Assembly: GCA_018136815.1 (NCBI GenBank)
Contig: CM030938.1
Location: 3,139,289-3,203,288 of the forward strand
Source of the DNA: Isochrysis galbana
Lineage: Eukaryota; Haptophyta; Isochrysidales; Isochrysidaceae
Direction: 5' to 3'
DNA: 64,000 nt
Of this stretch, positions 1 to 10,600 are shown piece after piece. The stretch's first letter is position 1. Each line of letters begins with the position of its first letter. The notes below the pieces were generated by a model. That model did not search any database. It saw only the letters and a program-made list of their open reading frames with translations, and was not told where the DNA came from. The position numbers were made by a program, and so were the translations under genes.

Positions 1-306
1 GGAAAGACTCTCTTTTGAAGAAGGGAGGGGACCCACGAGGCTCTCTTCCCCGGGGGACTTCGACCCGTACGATTCGAGAACCGAAAAAGAAGAGACGGGC
101 TCATGACGCGGGGACAATGAAGATTTCTCAATGGGAGAACTCGACATGGCGACCGGAGCCGAAGGCGCGAGCGAAGATTTTGTGCTTGTCAGAGCAAGGC
201 TGATCTCACTCTTGGAGATTGCCTGCGAGGGCGCGCCGGCAGCTAGCGCGGAACGCGGTTCTTGTGGGGAGCTCATGGAGCTTTCCTCGGGGTTGACTAC
301 GGGCAT
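1..306 (-). CDS. gag: Gag, N-terminal part (partial, runs off the window)
   Basis: The reading frame opens at the ATG at 306-304 and stays open to the window edge, about 102 codons. The first 40 codons lie in the LTR and the rest in the internal region. The translation is Ser/Pro/Glu-rich and closely matches the start of the intact Gag at 38497, with a few substitutions. This stretch is the disordered leader that precedes the coiled coil and capsid-like part in the full-length copy, so no domain is visible here. It is a structural protein by position and homology to the full copy. Confidence 0.8.
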   Translation of the reverse strand, partial: MPVVNPEESSMSSPQEPRSALAAGAPSQAISKSEISLALTSTKSSLAPSAPVAMSSSPIEKSSLSPRHEPVSSFSVLESYGSKSPGEESLVGPLPSSKESLS

Positions 307-1576
307 GGTGATCGACGCACGACGCACGACGCACGCACGGAGCACGGTGGGCGCGGAAGTGCGGAAGGAGGCTTGTGGGAGGTGGTGGCAGGCGACTGGG
401 GGTGGCTCAGGCGCGTGCTTGACTTGTATTGACTCGTTGACTCGGGGTATAGACTCGGGAACTCGGGGGGACTCGCTTGGGAACACGGTGGGACTCGACG
501 AAGTTGCTACAAAAATCACTCACAAGAAACCAAAAACCAAAGTCCTTGGGCTCAGAAAACTAACGTAAACACTCCGGAATCATACGATAAACAAACCCCT
601 CCCCGCGCGGCGAAGGCTGAAGTCGCGATCGCTCGTCATGCGCGAAGATATACGGAAAGAGAGCGCATAACTACGCCACCGAAGGGTTCGAACTATCGTT
701 AAAGTGGAACTCGTCCGCTGAAGCCAACGCGGAGGGTCGAGGAGAGATCCAAACTCGCGCGGGGGGAGAAGGCGATGTGCGGAGAGACCTTCTAGACAAG
801 CGACGAGCAAGGGGCGACGAAACAAGACGCGAGGCGCGAGGCGCGTGCCATTCGTTCTTCCTTTCTTTCATCGAAACCGCGACGAAACTAACATTAAACG
901 TCGGTGCCCCCTCCGCGAGGATCGCGAAGAAGAACGGACGAGATGGAGGCAATCATCGAAGGAACCGCGAGAGGAATCGAAGCGAGGGGGGAACAACGAC
1001 GGCCGGAGGAAACGAACCGCGCGCGGGGGAGAAGAGAACCTCGCGCGGGGGGGGATTAATATAACGGCCGGAGGCGACGGACGGCACGCCGAGGGAAAGA
1101 ACCTGCCGCGGGGGGGGGCGAGGGACCGAGGGCACGGCGGGGCAGCGTGGGAGGGCGCGAGGCCGATCTCGGAGCGAGATCGCGTCCTTTCCCTCGCGGA
1201 GCGCGGAGAGACCCCCCACGAGATATCTTGGGACCGGAGAATGTTTTGGACGAATCTTCTTGCCGTCGGCCGAGGAGAGGCGGACGGAGAGAGAGAGAGA
1301 GAGAGAGTCTCGCAGAGCGACTGCAGAACGAGAAGTCGAAGTCATGCCGGTTTATTACCTTAAACGAGCCAACAATTATAGTAACAGCAAAAACAAAATT
1401 CGAATCGCAAATTTCGAGACCAAAACCTGCAAACCTGGACTTGAGACCATGGGGAATCCGAATCTGTGTGTCTTGTGCGTCAGTGGCAACACGGGGAACT
1501 GTTCAATTGTAATTGTGAGCGCGCACCTTACACGAATATTCATGCCTACAGCCTTCAGATGGGCAGGAATACAACA
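187..1576 (-). repeat. Long terminal repeat (5' LTR of the left-edge element)
   Basis: It is 1390 bp with TG...CA ends (TGTTG at 1576 and TGACA ending at 187, minus strand). It is the exact reverse-orientation counterpart of 31372-32761: same length, and identical translations in every frame I compared. It carries a CT dinucleotide run near 1290-1310 (minus strand) and, at its 3' end, the Gag initiation codon plus 40 codons. Its sequence differs at scattered positions from the LTRs at 37240, 49701 and 62430, so it belongs to a different insertion of the same family. Confidence 0.93.
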
Positions 1577-1581
1577 GAGCG

Positions 1582-2301
1582 CCCTCAGTGACGACGAGTC
1601 CACCACTGCTACCTCTACCTCGTTCGAGGGAGAGTGGGGCCGCCAGCCGTGGGAGTCACTGACACCGGGGGCGAAGAGGGAAGAGGATCCCTACCCCTAC
1701 CTACTTTAGTAGGAGACAAAGAGCAAAGAGCAAAGAGAGGGAGACATGTAAGAGACCGATGGGGGGCCATCTGTAACACTCTACTTCTGCGCTTCATGAT
1801 ACATGAACGTGAACGAAGGGGCCGCGAGAGATGAGTGCAAAGGACTACTGCACGGTACTAGTGCTAGTGCTACTGCAACACTGCAACTGCAACTGCAGCT
1901 GTTGCTGTTACCTACTACCTAAAGAAAGGAGGGGCCATGAGATGAGTACAGAACGCCGATCGAATGGCGTTTTGCCACAGCGCACCACTACAAGTACTTT
2001 CAGTTGTGCAGCGGTTGGCAGCGATAAGCTCATGTAGAAGAGGGCTAGGAGTATCTAGCCTGACATTTCCTTTAGAGTAGGAGTAGAGTTTAGTAGAATT
2101 AAATGTAGAAAGGTCTCGGATATTTCTACTCTAAATGTGCGTATTCACTGAGAGAGGAAGACGAGGCAGCGGTTTAATTCCACGGGGGTTGCCGGCCGTC
2201 CTCTGTCGCCCCGTCCCCCTCCTCCCTGCTTCCCCTCCCGCCCCCCTTCCTTGCCCCCACCCCCCCGCGCGTGCACCGTTCTTCCCTATTGCCCTCTCAG
2301 A
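1582..2301. other. Intergenic, no gene recognised
   Basis: It holds purine-rich and short-period stretches (GAGCAAA-type repeats near 1720-1740, CTGCAA-type repeats near 1865-1905, and TAGAGTAG-type repeats near 2070-2100) and a C-rich tract at 2215-2270 directly upstream of the PDZ gene. Short open frames here have low-complexity translations. I see no coding gene. Confidence 0.5.
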
Positions 2302-2919
2302 ATGCTCCGTTTGTTGCTATGGCTCGAGGCGGTGCTGGGCGTACACGCCCTGCTCGTATGCACACCTGCCGGCTCAGCGCACAGAGATCGTGGAGCAATT
2401 CGGCTTGTAAGCATGAGTGGTATCTGGAACTCTGGGCTCGACTACGGCAAGGGCCAATTTCGCTTCTACAACGGGTTCGACAAATGGATGGAGCCGTTCC
2501 CAGATGAAGACCGTGAGACGTACCCTGAGATGTTTCGGCTGCCAAAGGGGGTTTATGAAACCAAGCTGACGACGCCGCTCGGCATTGCGTTCATAGAACG
2601 CGAGGGTGGCGGCGTCATGGTAGAATACCTTGTAGAGGGTGGAGCCGCAGAGCGGCAGGGCATCATTGCTCCTGAAGACAGACTGATCGCCGTAACGGCT
2701 GTCAAGGTGATCGGTGCAAAGTGGGAGCGGCGGCTCATACCCTGCGGCAAGTGGACATTTGAGATGGTCGTTGGGGCCATCGGCTCCAACGAGAAGCGAT
2801 GGGGATGCGACAATGTGATATTGCAGTTCGCTCGCCCCAATGATGGAGCAGACGACGCGGAGATAGCCTCGTATTTGGAATTCTTTGAGCCGCCTTCTGA
2901 TTCACCTTGGAGAAGCTAA
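2302..2919 (+). CDS. PDZ-domain protein with N-terminal signal-like leader
   Basis: Single-exon frame of 205 residues. I chose the ATG at 2302: the open frame extends upstream, but only through C-rich sequence without another ATG. Residues 1-27 form a hydrophobic leader (Leu/Val-rich, ending in a small-residue GSA-type cleavage site), so the product probably enters the secretory pathway or, in an alga with complex plastids, a bipartite plastid route; the latter is inference. Residues of about 88-175 fit a PDZ fold: a carboxylate-binding-loop-like PLGIAF, then a GGVMVEYLVEGGAA strand-turn and an EDRLIAV strand as in PDZ cores. The N-terminal third is aromatic and charged (YGKGQF...FDKWMEPFPDE) and I do not recognise it. 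The C-terminus is acidic. No catalytic residues of a PDZ protease (HtrA or Tsp type) are present, so an adaptor role is more likely than proteolysis. Partner unknown. Confidence 0.75.
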   Translation: MLRLLLWLEAVLGVHALLVCTPAGSAHRDRGAIRLVSMSGIWNSGLDYGKGQFRFYNGFDKWMEPFPDEDRETYPEMFRLPKGVYETKLTTPLGIAFIEREGGGVMVEYLVEGGAAERQGIIAPEDRLIAVTAVKVIGAKWERRLIPCGKWTFEMVVGAIGSNEKRWGCDNVILQFARPNDGADDAEIASYLEFFEPPSDSPWRS

Positions 2920-3623
2920 TTTGCGTGCACATGCATGATGCCATCGCCCTACGAGCAGCGAGCATGGTCATCGTCACCATCACTGCTACGTCTTTAACAA
3001 GCTGAGCACATTTGCACAAAATCTTGCCTCTCGATTTTATTATGATTGTATTCGTATGCGTCGAAGGTGCTTGTGTCTTCTTCTCGCGCTTGCCTCTTTG
3101 GTCGTCCAGACGTGTCGCACTTACTCTAAGTCAGAGTCGGAAATATTTATATCAGGTAGTGGTAGGTTAAGGTGGCGGGTGCACGGATGGGGGGGGTCGC
3201 GCGGGCGCGCGGCTGTCTGGCTCCTCCTGCTGCCATGAGGCCTGGTGGCTGTGGAGGACACCTGCAGGACCCGTGCGGCCGGTGGGAGGACCAGCGGGTA
3301 TGTGGCCCCCGCCGCGCCCGCGCATGGTTCAGCTTAGCACCGCCTGGCGGATGTGGGGTGGGGGGAGCCCGAGACGCATAACGAAACACTTTTCTGCGCA
3401 TCGGTGACGGCGTGCGGAAACTTCCATGCGCACGCACAGAGTCCCCGCGGGGGATTGCACGGCGTGCGCTTGACGAAACTTCCCACGCACGGGATGTGAT
3501 TGCCACTCATCATGCGCACGGCGTGCACACACGCATCTGGCGAAAATCCAGAGTCTTCCCCCCAGGCATCCACCACCTACACCCCGCTTCACTCTCCTCC
3601 TCCTCAAGCTTCGCTCCTTCACC
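2920..3623. other. Intergenic, no gene recognised
   Basis: It is GC-rich, with several runs of alternating GCGC/GCAC and repeated 'gcgcacgg' motifs (3395-3530). Overlapping open frames on both strands are compositionally biased and mutually exclusive. The 60-90 bases before 3624 are CT-rich, typical of the sequence just upstream of other genes here. Confidence 0.4.
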
Positions 3624-4290
3624 ATGGGCCAGTACTTTGGCTTCATCGCCAAGCGACTCGGTCACCGCACCTACGAGGAGATCCGCGCCCCAGCCTTCAA
3701 GTTCTGCGAACACATGGAGGAGGGCATGAGCGGCGCCATCTTGGCGATGCTGCTCGTCACAGCCTTTGGCATGGGCCGTGGATGTGGAGACTTTCGCGTG
3801 GATCTGGCCAAGGAACGCTACCCGTCGATGTGGGCACTCATCAAGCCATACATGGGCCGTTGGTGCAAGGCAACCCTCATGCTCGTCGGCGACTACTCCG
3901 ACGAGTACCACAGGATCCCCAAGACCAAGTACATTGGAGACGAGGCCGCCGTCGCGTACCTCTGCATGGAATACATCACGGCGCTCGCGTACGCTGAAAC
4001 GGATCCCATGGTGCAAGTGAACCGAGCAGCTGGCAAACTCTACATGGAGAACAAGNNNNNNNNNNNNNNNNNNNNNNNNNNNNNNNNNNNNNNNNNNNNN
4101 NNNNNNNNNNNNNNNNNNNNNNNNNNNNNNNNNNNNNNNNNNNNNNNNNNNNNNNAAGGCCGTCCTCGCACGCGTCACGGACCTCGCCACCCAAGATCAG
4201 CCAAGCGACATCGTCGCCTGCCAGCAGAACGACATTGAGGAAGAGGGATGTGAAAAAAAGACGAAGAAGATGAAAACTCAGCCCGCGTAG
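3624..4290 (+). CDS. Protein of unknown function, interrupted by an assembly gap
   Basis: An ATG at 3624 in good context (ACCATGG) opens 144 codons to the gap at 4056. After the gap, 4156-4290 is open and ends in TAG. Its lysine-rich tail suggests that this is the C-terminus of the same protein, though the frame across the gap cannot be proven. The N-terminus MGQYFG has a penultimate glycine, which could be myristoylated, but the usual Ser/Thr at position 6 is absent. A segment near residues 35-53 (SGAILAMLLVTAFGMG) is hydrophobic enough to be a membrane or buried helix. The rest is an ordinary soluble helical composition with several Cys and Tyr residues. The tail (EEEGCEKKTKKMK) is charged. 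I do not recognise a family. Because the gene appears to continue across the gap, the order and orientation of these two contigs are probably right. Confidence 0.6.
4056..4155. other. Assembly gap (100 N)
   Basis: Exactly 100 N, the same length as the two other gaps in the window, so the true size is unknown. It falls inside an apparent coding region. Confidence 0.99.
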
Positions 4291-4650
4291 CTGGGGGTTA
4301 CCGCGTCTGTAGAGAGTGGGAGCGTGATTAGCTTTGTAATAATAATATTACCGTGGCTACCCAAAAAGAAAACACTGATACGAAAAAGAACCTGGCCCTC
4401 TTTTGACGGAACGCCACTTTACGTAGTACATATGCACATTTTGGCACACTCGTAACAACGTAACAACCCCTACTCCACCTAGATCCTCTATTTTAACAAT
4501 AGGTTGAACCTGGCGAGAGGGGCGGGGGGGCAGCCTTCGCGGGGCGGACGGCGGGGGGGCGGGGGGGGGCGGGGGGGGGGCGGGGGGGGGCGGGGGGGGG
4601 CGGGGGGGGGCGGGGGGGGGCGGGGGGGGGGCGGGGGGGCCGTCCGCGGG
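4291..4650. other. Upstream region of the molybdo-flavoenzyme gene
   Basis: The left part (4310-4500) is A/T-richer than its surroundings, with poly-A patches and no open frame. The right part is the G-tract array described separately. Transcription control of the downstream gene probably lies here, but no recognisable motif is visible. Confidence 0.4.
4549..4640 (+). repeat. G-tract array, about ten runs of 7-10 G separated by single C
   Basis: The plus strand consists of G7-G10 runs separated by one C across about 90 bases, ending about 10 bases before the proposed start codon at 4651. Any four neighbouring runs satisfy the classical G-quadruplex pattern. The frame through it encodes only Gly/Arg, so I treat it as non-coding 5' sequence. 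Exact run lengths in the assembly should not be trusted. Confidence 0.9.
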
Positions 4651-7600
4651 ATGAGGGGCGCGCGCGCGGGACTGCAGGAGCCTCTGCTCTCAGCCTATAC
4701 GCCCGCCTCGCCCACATGGCGGGAGGGGCGCGAGGCACGAGCGCGGCAGTACGAGCCTATCCTTCTCGCGCTTGGGCTCGGTCTCGGTCTCCTCGCCTCG
4801 CGTGCCCAGCTTAGTGAGAGCGTGGGCACACAGCATGCACTCGCTGCCTCCACGACTGCGTTGCTGCTCATCCTCGTGTTCTGGCTGCTCTCGGCGCTTG
4901 GGCGTGGAAGCAGGGTGCAAGAGGAGGTGCCACAAGCCACCGAGGTCTACATGGTTGCTGCGCCCCTCGTCGAGGCCCGCCTCGCGCCGCCGCCTGTGCC
5001 TGTGGCACTTGTCTCCCAGCTCATGCTCAGTGTTAATGGGCAAGTCTTCACGCTCGAGAACCCATCGCCCTCGCTCGTGCTCTCCGACTGGCTACGTGCG
5101 CAGGGGCTTACGGGGACCAAAGTCGGCTGCGGCGAGGGTGGATGTGGCGCCTGCACCGTCATTGCCGTTGGCGCTGATGGCGAACCGCGTGCCATCAATG
5201 CGTGTCTCCGGTTGTTGTGTGCATGCGACGGGCTGGCCATAACGACGGTCGAGGGCTTGGGTTCGCAGGCCAAGGGGTACTCGCCTGCCATGAGTGCCAT
5301 CGCTCACGGTCAGGGATCGCAATGCGGCTTCTGCACGCCCGGATGGGTGACAGCGATGACCGCGCTCCTTGCAGCACACGAGAAGAAGGCCACTGGTCGC
5401 GACCTGACCCCCAAGGAGATAGAGCGCGCCTTGGATGGCAACCTGTGCCGGTGCACAGGCTACCGGCCCATTCTCCAGGCGTTCAAGGAGGCCTTTTCGT
5501 CTGAGAGCGACGCCCCGCCCGGCGCTCACGACTGCGGCGGCGGCTTCTATGGCGCGCACTCATCGCAAGGAGATGATGCGTCTGTGGGGCGAGCACAGAC
5601 GACACGGATTATGGACATCGAGGCCGACTGTGCATGCCATGATGTTCGGACAGGCGCTCCGTGCGGAAGGCTATGTGAGGCCAAGCTGGAGGAGTGGAAG
5701 GGTAAGAGGCGCGCAGCCGCTACGGCCGCCATGGCCAAGTATGCACTTCCAGCTGCCTCGTCGTCCGCCTCTGCCTCCGCCGCTTCCGACACAGCTTCGG
5801 CCACACCACGTGACGCTGCGGCACAAGCTCTCCAAGCGGTCGATGCTCCCCCAGCAATTGCTGACCGAGCCCGCGCACGCACCACCCTTCGATACGAATC
5901 GAATGGTGTGCGGTACTATCGGCCTTCCTCGCTCGCCAGTATGGCCTCGGCGCTGAATGAGGCACCTAGCGCATCGCTTGTTTGTGCAAACACCGGGATG
6001 GGTGTGGCGAAGTACTACACCGAAGACGGCCCAACTGCTGGAGGTCTGCCGCCACAGGCTGACGCGGACATCATTGACGTCTCGGTGGTCCCGGAGATTG
6101 CAGGTGTGCTCGTGGAGCAGCTTTGTACTACCGAATCTCCCCCGAAACCTCATTGCGCATGCGCCAATGCATTGCATGTCACCACATGCGTGCCTGTCTT
6201 ACATCCCGACGCACAAATGGCAATCCCTCGCCTCCAACCTTTTTGAGCAGAGCCCCATTACTGAAACAATTATCCACCCCGCTCCCTGCCTTCATGTCAG
6301 CCGTTCCCTCCTTTGACGGAGAGACAAACGTTCTCACGGCCGGCGCTGCTACTTCGATCGACGCCCTTCGCACCGCTTTGGCTGCAGCTGCTGCGGCCTC
6401 TCCTCCTGCCGCACCTATGGCGCTCGCCCTCGAGAGGCACCTAGGGCGGGTGGCTAGCACTCAGGTGAGCTTGGAAGACCCTGTGGAGACTGCCCTTTTG
6501 CTGGCCGGGCACGTGATCATGCTCTCGTGGTTCAGGGAATGCTCTCCATCGAGAGCTGCTTGCCATGCCTCGGCTGATCTATCCAATTCTTTGATCGCAC
6601 TTCCAACAGGTCCGGTCTGTCGGGTCGTGGGCGGGAAACCTTGCACTTGCACGGTCGCACCCAGCGCTTCCATCCGACATCGCCACGCTTTTGGTGGGCT
6701 GCCGTGCTCAGCTCCACCTTTGGCAGCCCACTGCCACAGCTGTAGTCCCTGTCGATTCCTACCTCTCGGCTGGGGCCCACGCATCGATTCTCCAATACTC
6801 CCCGAATGAGGCTGCTGGTGGCGGTGAAAGTGGAAATGCCGTGCTCATATCTTCCAACCAGATTACTCCACCCCCATCACGTGCCTCTGCTCCAATCGTC
6901 ATCCTCGCTCTGCGCCTGCCGCTAGCATTTGGTGGAGCAGAAGCCCCAGCTTCCGGTCCAAGCGGTGGAGGCGCCGGGCAGAATCCGCCCCCGAACGGCG
7001 TTGCTCGGAGCGCATGCGCAACGGCGCGGCCGTGGACCTTCTGCTTTGCGGACAAGGTTTCGTCTCGCCATGCCAATGCGCACGCTCATTTGAATGCCCT
7101 GATTGCGCTACGCATCATGGTCGACGGTGGCACCGGCGGTGGAAAAGCGGGAAGTGTTACAGCGGCGCAAGGTGCTCTCGGCGGACTCGTCTCGACGGGC
7201 ACGTGGACCATACCCCCCGTGGTGTTTGCGCCGATTCTTGGTGCCAAACTTGGCGAGCCAGCAGCGACACGTGCGTTTGTGTCGGTCCTCACTGCCGCCG
7301 CCGCCGCCGCCGTCGATGCAGACATGGGCTCCGCATCAGCAAAGTCTCATCTAGCACCCCGCGAGCAGCGAGTGCGCTTAGCTGCCGCTTTCGCTTACAA
7401 GGCGGTGCTTGGAGCTCTCCACGAAGCGGGTGGCGGAGCTATAGCCCCGAGGCTGGTGTCTGCTGTAGCGGATTCTCTTGGAGCCGCGGATGACCGTCCG
7501 GTTAGCAGCGGTGTGCAGGCAATCGGAGTGAGCGACTCATCACTAGAACCGATTTCGCTGCCAATGCCCAAGTTGTCATCGCTTCTGCAGGTGCTATACT

Positions 7601-10600
7601 GGGTGGGCAAAATTAGGGACCGCACCACACTTGATATAGGGAGGGCCACACAAGGTCAAGGGCTCAAGTAGTCCAGCTCGGGTCGTTGAGAAGTGCTCCG
7701 GCTGCACCTTGGCCTAGCGGCGCTTCGTGTCTGACTTGGCCCGATCTCTCATCACAAACCTCCATCACGACCGCCATGTCCTTCTCACCAGGCGTCAGGC
7801 GAAGCGATGTATTCGTCCGACACACTTGCCGCCTCGAACCAGCTATATGCCGCCTTTGTGCTCGCCCCAGATGGGACCGCTAGCCAAATACTCGCCGCGA
7901 CTGATTATAGCTTGTGAGTTGACGTCCCGGAGCCAGTAGCTGTGTTTGCATCTAGTATCACTGACCTCTTGCCCCCCTCCGGGCTGACCACCATGCTCCC
8001 CTCACTCTTGCTTCTTTCAAAGAGCAGAGTGGCCTCGTATGACGCATGTCGCGCTCTTGCCCTCCAGGTCGCTTTCTTCCCCCGGCGTGATCGACGTTGT
8101 GACGTCATCGGATTTTCCCAATGCCTCATTCAATGCAACCGCAGCTAACGACTCAGACACCTCACCCTTCTACCTGCTGCCCGTGGGTCAAACCTGCGCC
8201 AATGTAGGCGCCTACGTGGCTGTCGTGGTCGCCGATTCCCTGCCCCACGCGAGACGTGGAGCTCAACTTGCGAGGCTGTTCTTTACTGCAGGCTCTCTCG
8301 GCCCTGACCAACCCAAATTATCACTTGTCCGTGTACAAGCTAGTGCTGACCGCGCCCGCGCAGCGCTACGGCGTCTCGCCTCGCGCGGGTTTGCAAAGCG
8401 CAATGGTCTCAACGTGGACGACATCTTGCGTGAGACTGCACAGGCCAACCAACACTTTGCCAAGTCAGACGTCAAGCCGAGTGCTTATAAAGATAACATG
8501 GCATCCGCGCTGCGAGGTAATCCGGCCAAGCTCGACATGTCTCACGCCACCAATGTCAATTCAAAAGGGGACTCACTCCTCCGCTCGGACCCTCCCGGAG
8601 GAGAGAAGGACCATCTAAATCCTGACAACACTGCACACAACAGTATCGTGATAGGCAGGCCCGTTTCGGCGTGGTGGCCCGCTGCCCGATCCGAGGGCAA
8701 GATTGCGGTGGAAGGCACCTTCTCCATCGGTGGTCAGCGCCACTTCTATCTCGAGACCAACACAGCCAATGCGGTGCCCGTCGAAGGTGGCGGGATGCAG
8801 ATAACATGCGGACATCAGAATCCGACGCTTACACAGGTGACCAGACTTCTGAGCTCATGGCGATTGCCGATCATCAAGGAGGATTGCTGACGTCCAAATT
8901 GCAATCCCCCTTCACATCAGGCTACGGTGGCCGCCGCCCTATGCATACCCGCAGCCAAAGTCGACGTTCGTATGCGCCGAGTGGGGGGTGCCTACGGCGG
9001 CAAGCTCCAAGCCCACTTGCCAACGGCTGTCGCCGCCGCTCTCGCCGCGGCGAAGCACAAGAGGCCCGTCCTGATGCACAACGAACGCGTTGACGATATG
9101 ACTGCTACTGGAGGACGCGCTCCAATGAATGGAGAGGTACGCCTTACGCAACCTTGACGCTAGTGGCCGTGTTGCAGCTGCAGCTGCATTTAATTGCTGT
9201 AGGGCTCTAACGCAAGGATCCTCAGCCCCGGGCTCTTGCCATTCATGACTGCATATGGCTGAGGAAAAGCACCGCTTGAAGGGCGTTGGGAGCTCGTGAT
9301 AGAAAGCTTACTGCCACCTCGAGGCCATTGACTTTTGCGCTCATTCGCCCACTAACCTCTCGCCCTAAATGTCCCAGTTCAAACTTGCCGTGGCGCCTTC
9401 TGGCCTAGTTTCCTCGCTCTCCTTGCACATGTCGTGGGATTCGGGAGTCACGGACGGTGGCTCTGGTGACATGTCCATGGGAGTTGCATGGTCTGACAAC
9501 GCTTACTCCGCTGCCGACTTTGCGGCACATGGAACATTCACGAATTCATCGCTCCCTGGCAATACTGCCTGTCGGGCTCCCGGAGTGATCCAATCCATAC
9601 CTCTCCACGAGATGGCAATGGAAGTGGCGGCTGAAACGGCAGACATCCAACCTGATATTTTGCGCAGACTCAACTTTTACCAAAAGGGTGAACGCGCGCT
9701 GCGCGGCGTCGTGATTGGTGAGCGTGGTTACAACTGGAATCTTCCCGCCATGTGGGATGCCGCACGCACTCGATGGGAGGTTGATAAACGCCGAGCCGCC
9801 GTTGCTGAGTTCAATCGTTCTAATCGGTGGCGCAAACGCGGTATTTCGCTCATCCCGACGAAATACGGCATCAGTGTCTCGGGAACGGACTATCACGAGG
9901 CGTGCAACCTCAGCGTCATGCCAGATGGATCTGTTTTGCTCACTCATGGTGGGTGCGAGGTTGGGCAAGGGATCCACACGAAAGCTGCACAGGTGATTGC
10001 GCCACGAGTAAGGGGCAACTCGCGGCTGTTTAAGCTTGCGGTCCATTGGGCGGAGGGGCGATGATAAAACTAGGTCCTATCCCTAGCACACTTGCCCGAG
10101 TTACTTTCTGAGCCTTCAACATCTACCCCCGATCTTGCGTGGCACAGGCTGCTGCATTCGGTCTCCGCTGCCCGCTCTCCTTCGTTAATGTCGCAGACAC
10201 CTCAAGTCTGTCGTCTCCGGGCTCCCTTGGAACCGGAGGCTCGGCGACCTCGGAGTGCGTTGTCAAGGCGGTCCTTGATGCCGCTGTCAAGCTCTGCGCC
10301 TTGATTGACCCCTACCGCAAGCCGCCCAAGTCGCCATGGGAAAGCAAGGAATCTCTTGCGACTCCCGCTTGTGGAACAAATGTTCCTAGCGCAATCACGA
10401 GTGCTGCCACATCGGCCTCCCCCTCGAACAAGATTACCATGGACTTGCCGGAGCCGCCTTGTGCTTCCGAGTGGACGGCGGCAGTGGCAGCTGCTGCGGC
10501 AGCCGGGACGTCGCTGCAAGCAAGCGGATGGTTCGGCGGCGCTTCCGCTGGGCCAGGAGTTGGCTACGACTACGCTACTCAGGGTGTGGCGTGCTGCGAG

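Larger units (their letters stand above)
1..1576 (-). mobile_element. Ty3-like LTR retrotransposon, 5' LTR and start of gag; cut by the window edge
   Basis: Read on the minus strand, the 5' LTR runs from 1576 to 187 and the internal region (start of gag) continues from 186 off the left edge. The internal sequence matches the plus-strand element at 38617 onward. The five bases just outside the LTR (1577-1581, CGCTC on the minus strand) equal the five bases just after the plus-strand LTR ending at 32761, and the two LTRs look identical. I infer that this is the missing 5' half of the element at 23293-32761, placed in the wrong orientation. A real inversion is the alternative. Confidence 0.9.

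Noticed and set aside
650-720. tRNA-like sequence in the LTR (GGTTCGAAC near the CCACCGAAG segment)
   Set aside because: Only a B-box-like string is present. No cloverleaf can be drawn around it.
953-1345. Open frames of 90-170 codons on both strands inside the LTRs
   Set aside because: They overlap each other, are Arg/Ser/Pro-rich and follow the GC-rich composition. They recur only because the LTR recurs. The Gag start is the only frame in the LTR with a continuation.
4504-4650. N-terminal Gly/Arg-rich extension of the molybdo-flavoenzyme through the G-tract
   Set aside because: It has no ATG and encodes only Gly-Arg repeats of uncertain length. The first ATG follows the tract.
8023-8067. 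Alternative acceptor giving extra residues ASYDACRALAL before exon 5 of the molybdo-flavoenzyme
   Set aside because: It looks family-like, but leads into the wrong frame for PGVIDVV. The acceptor at 8067 joins exon 4 in frame.
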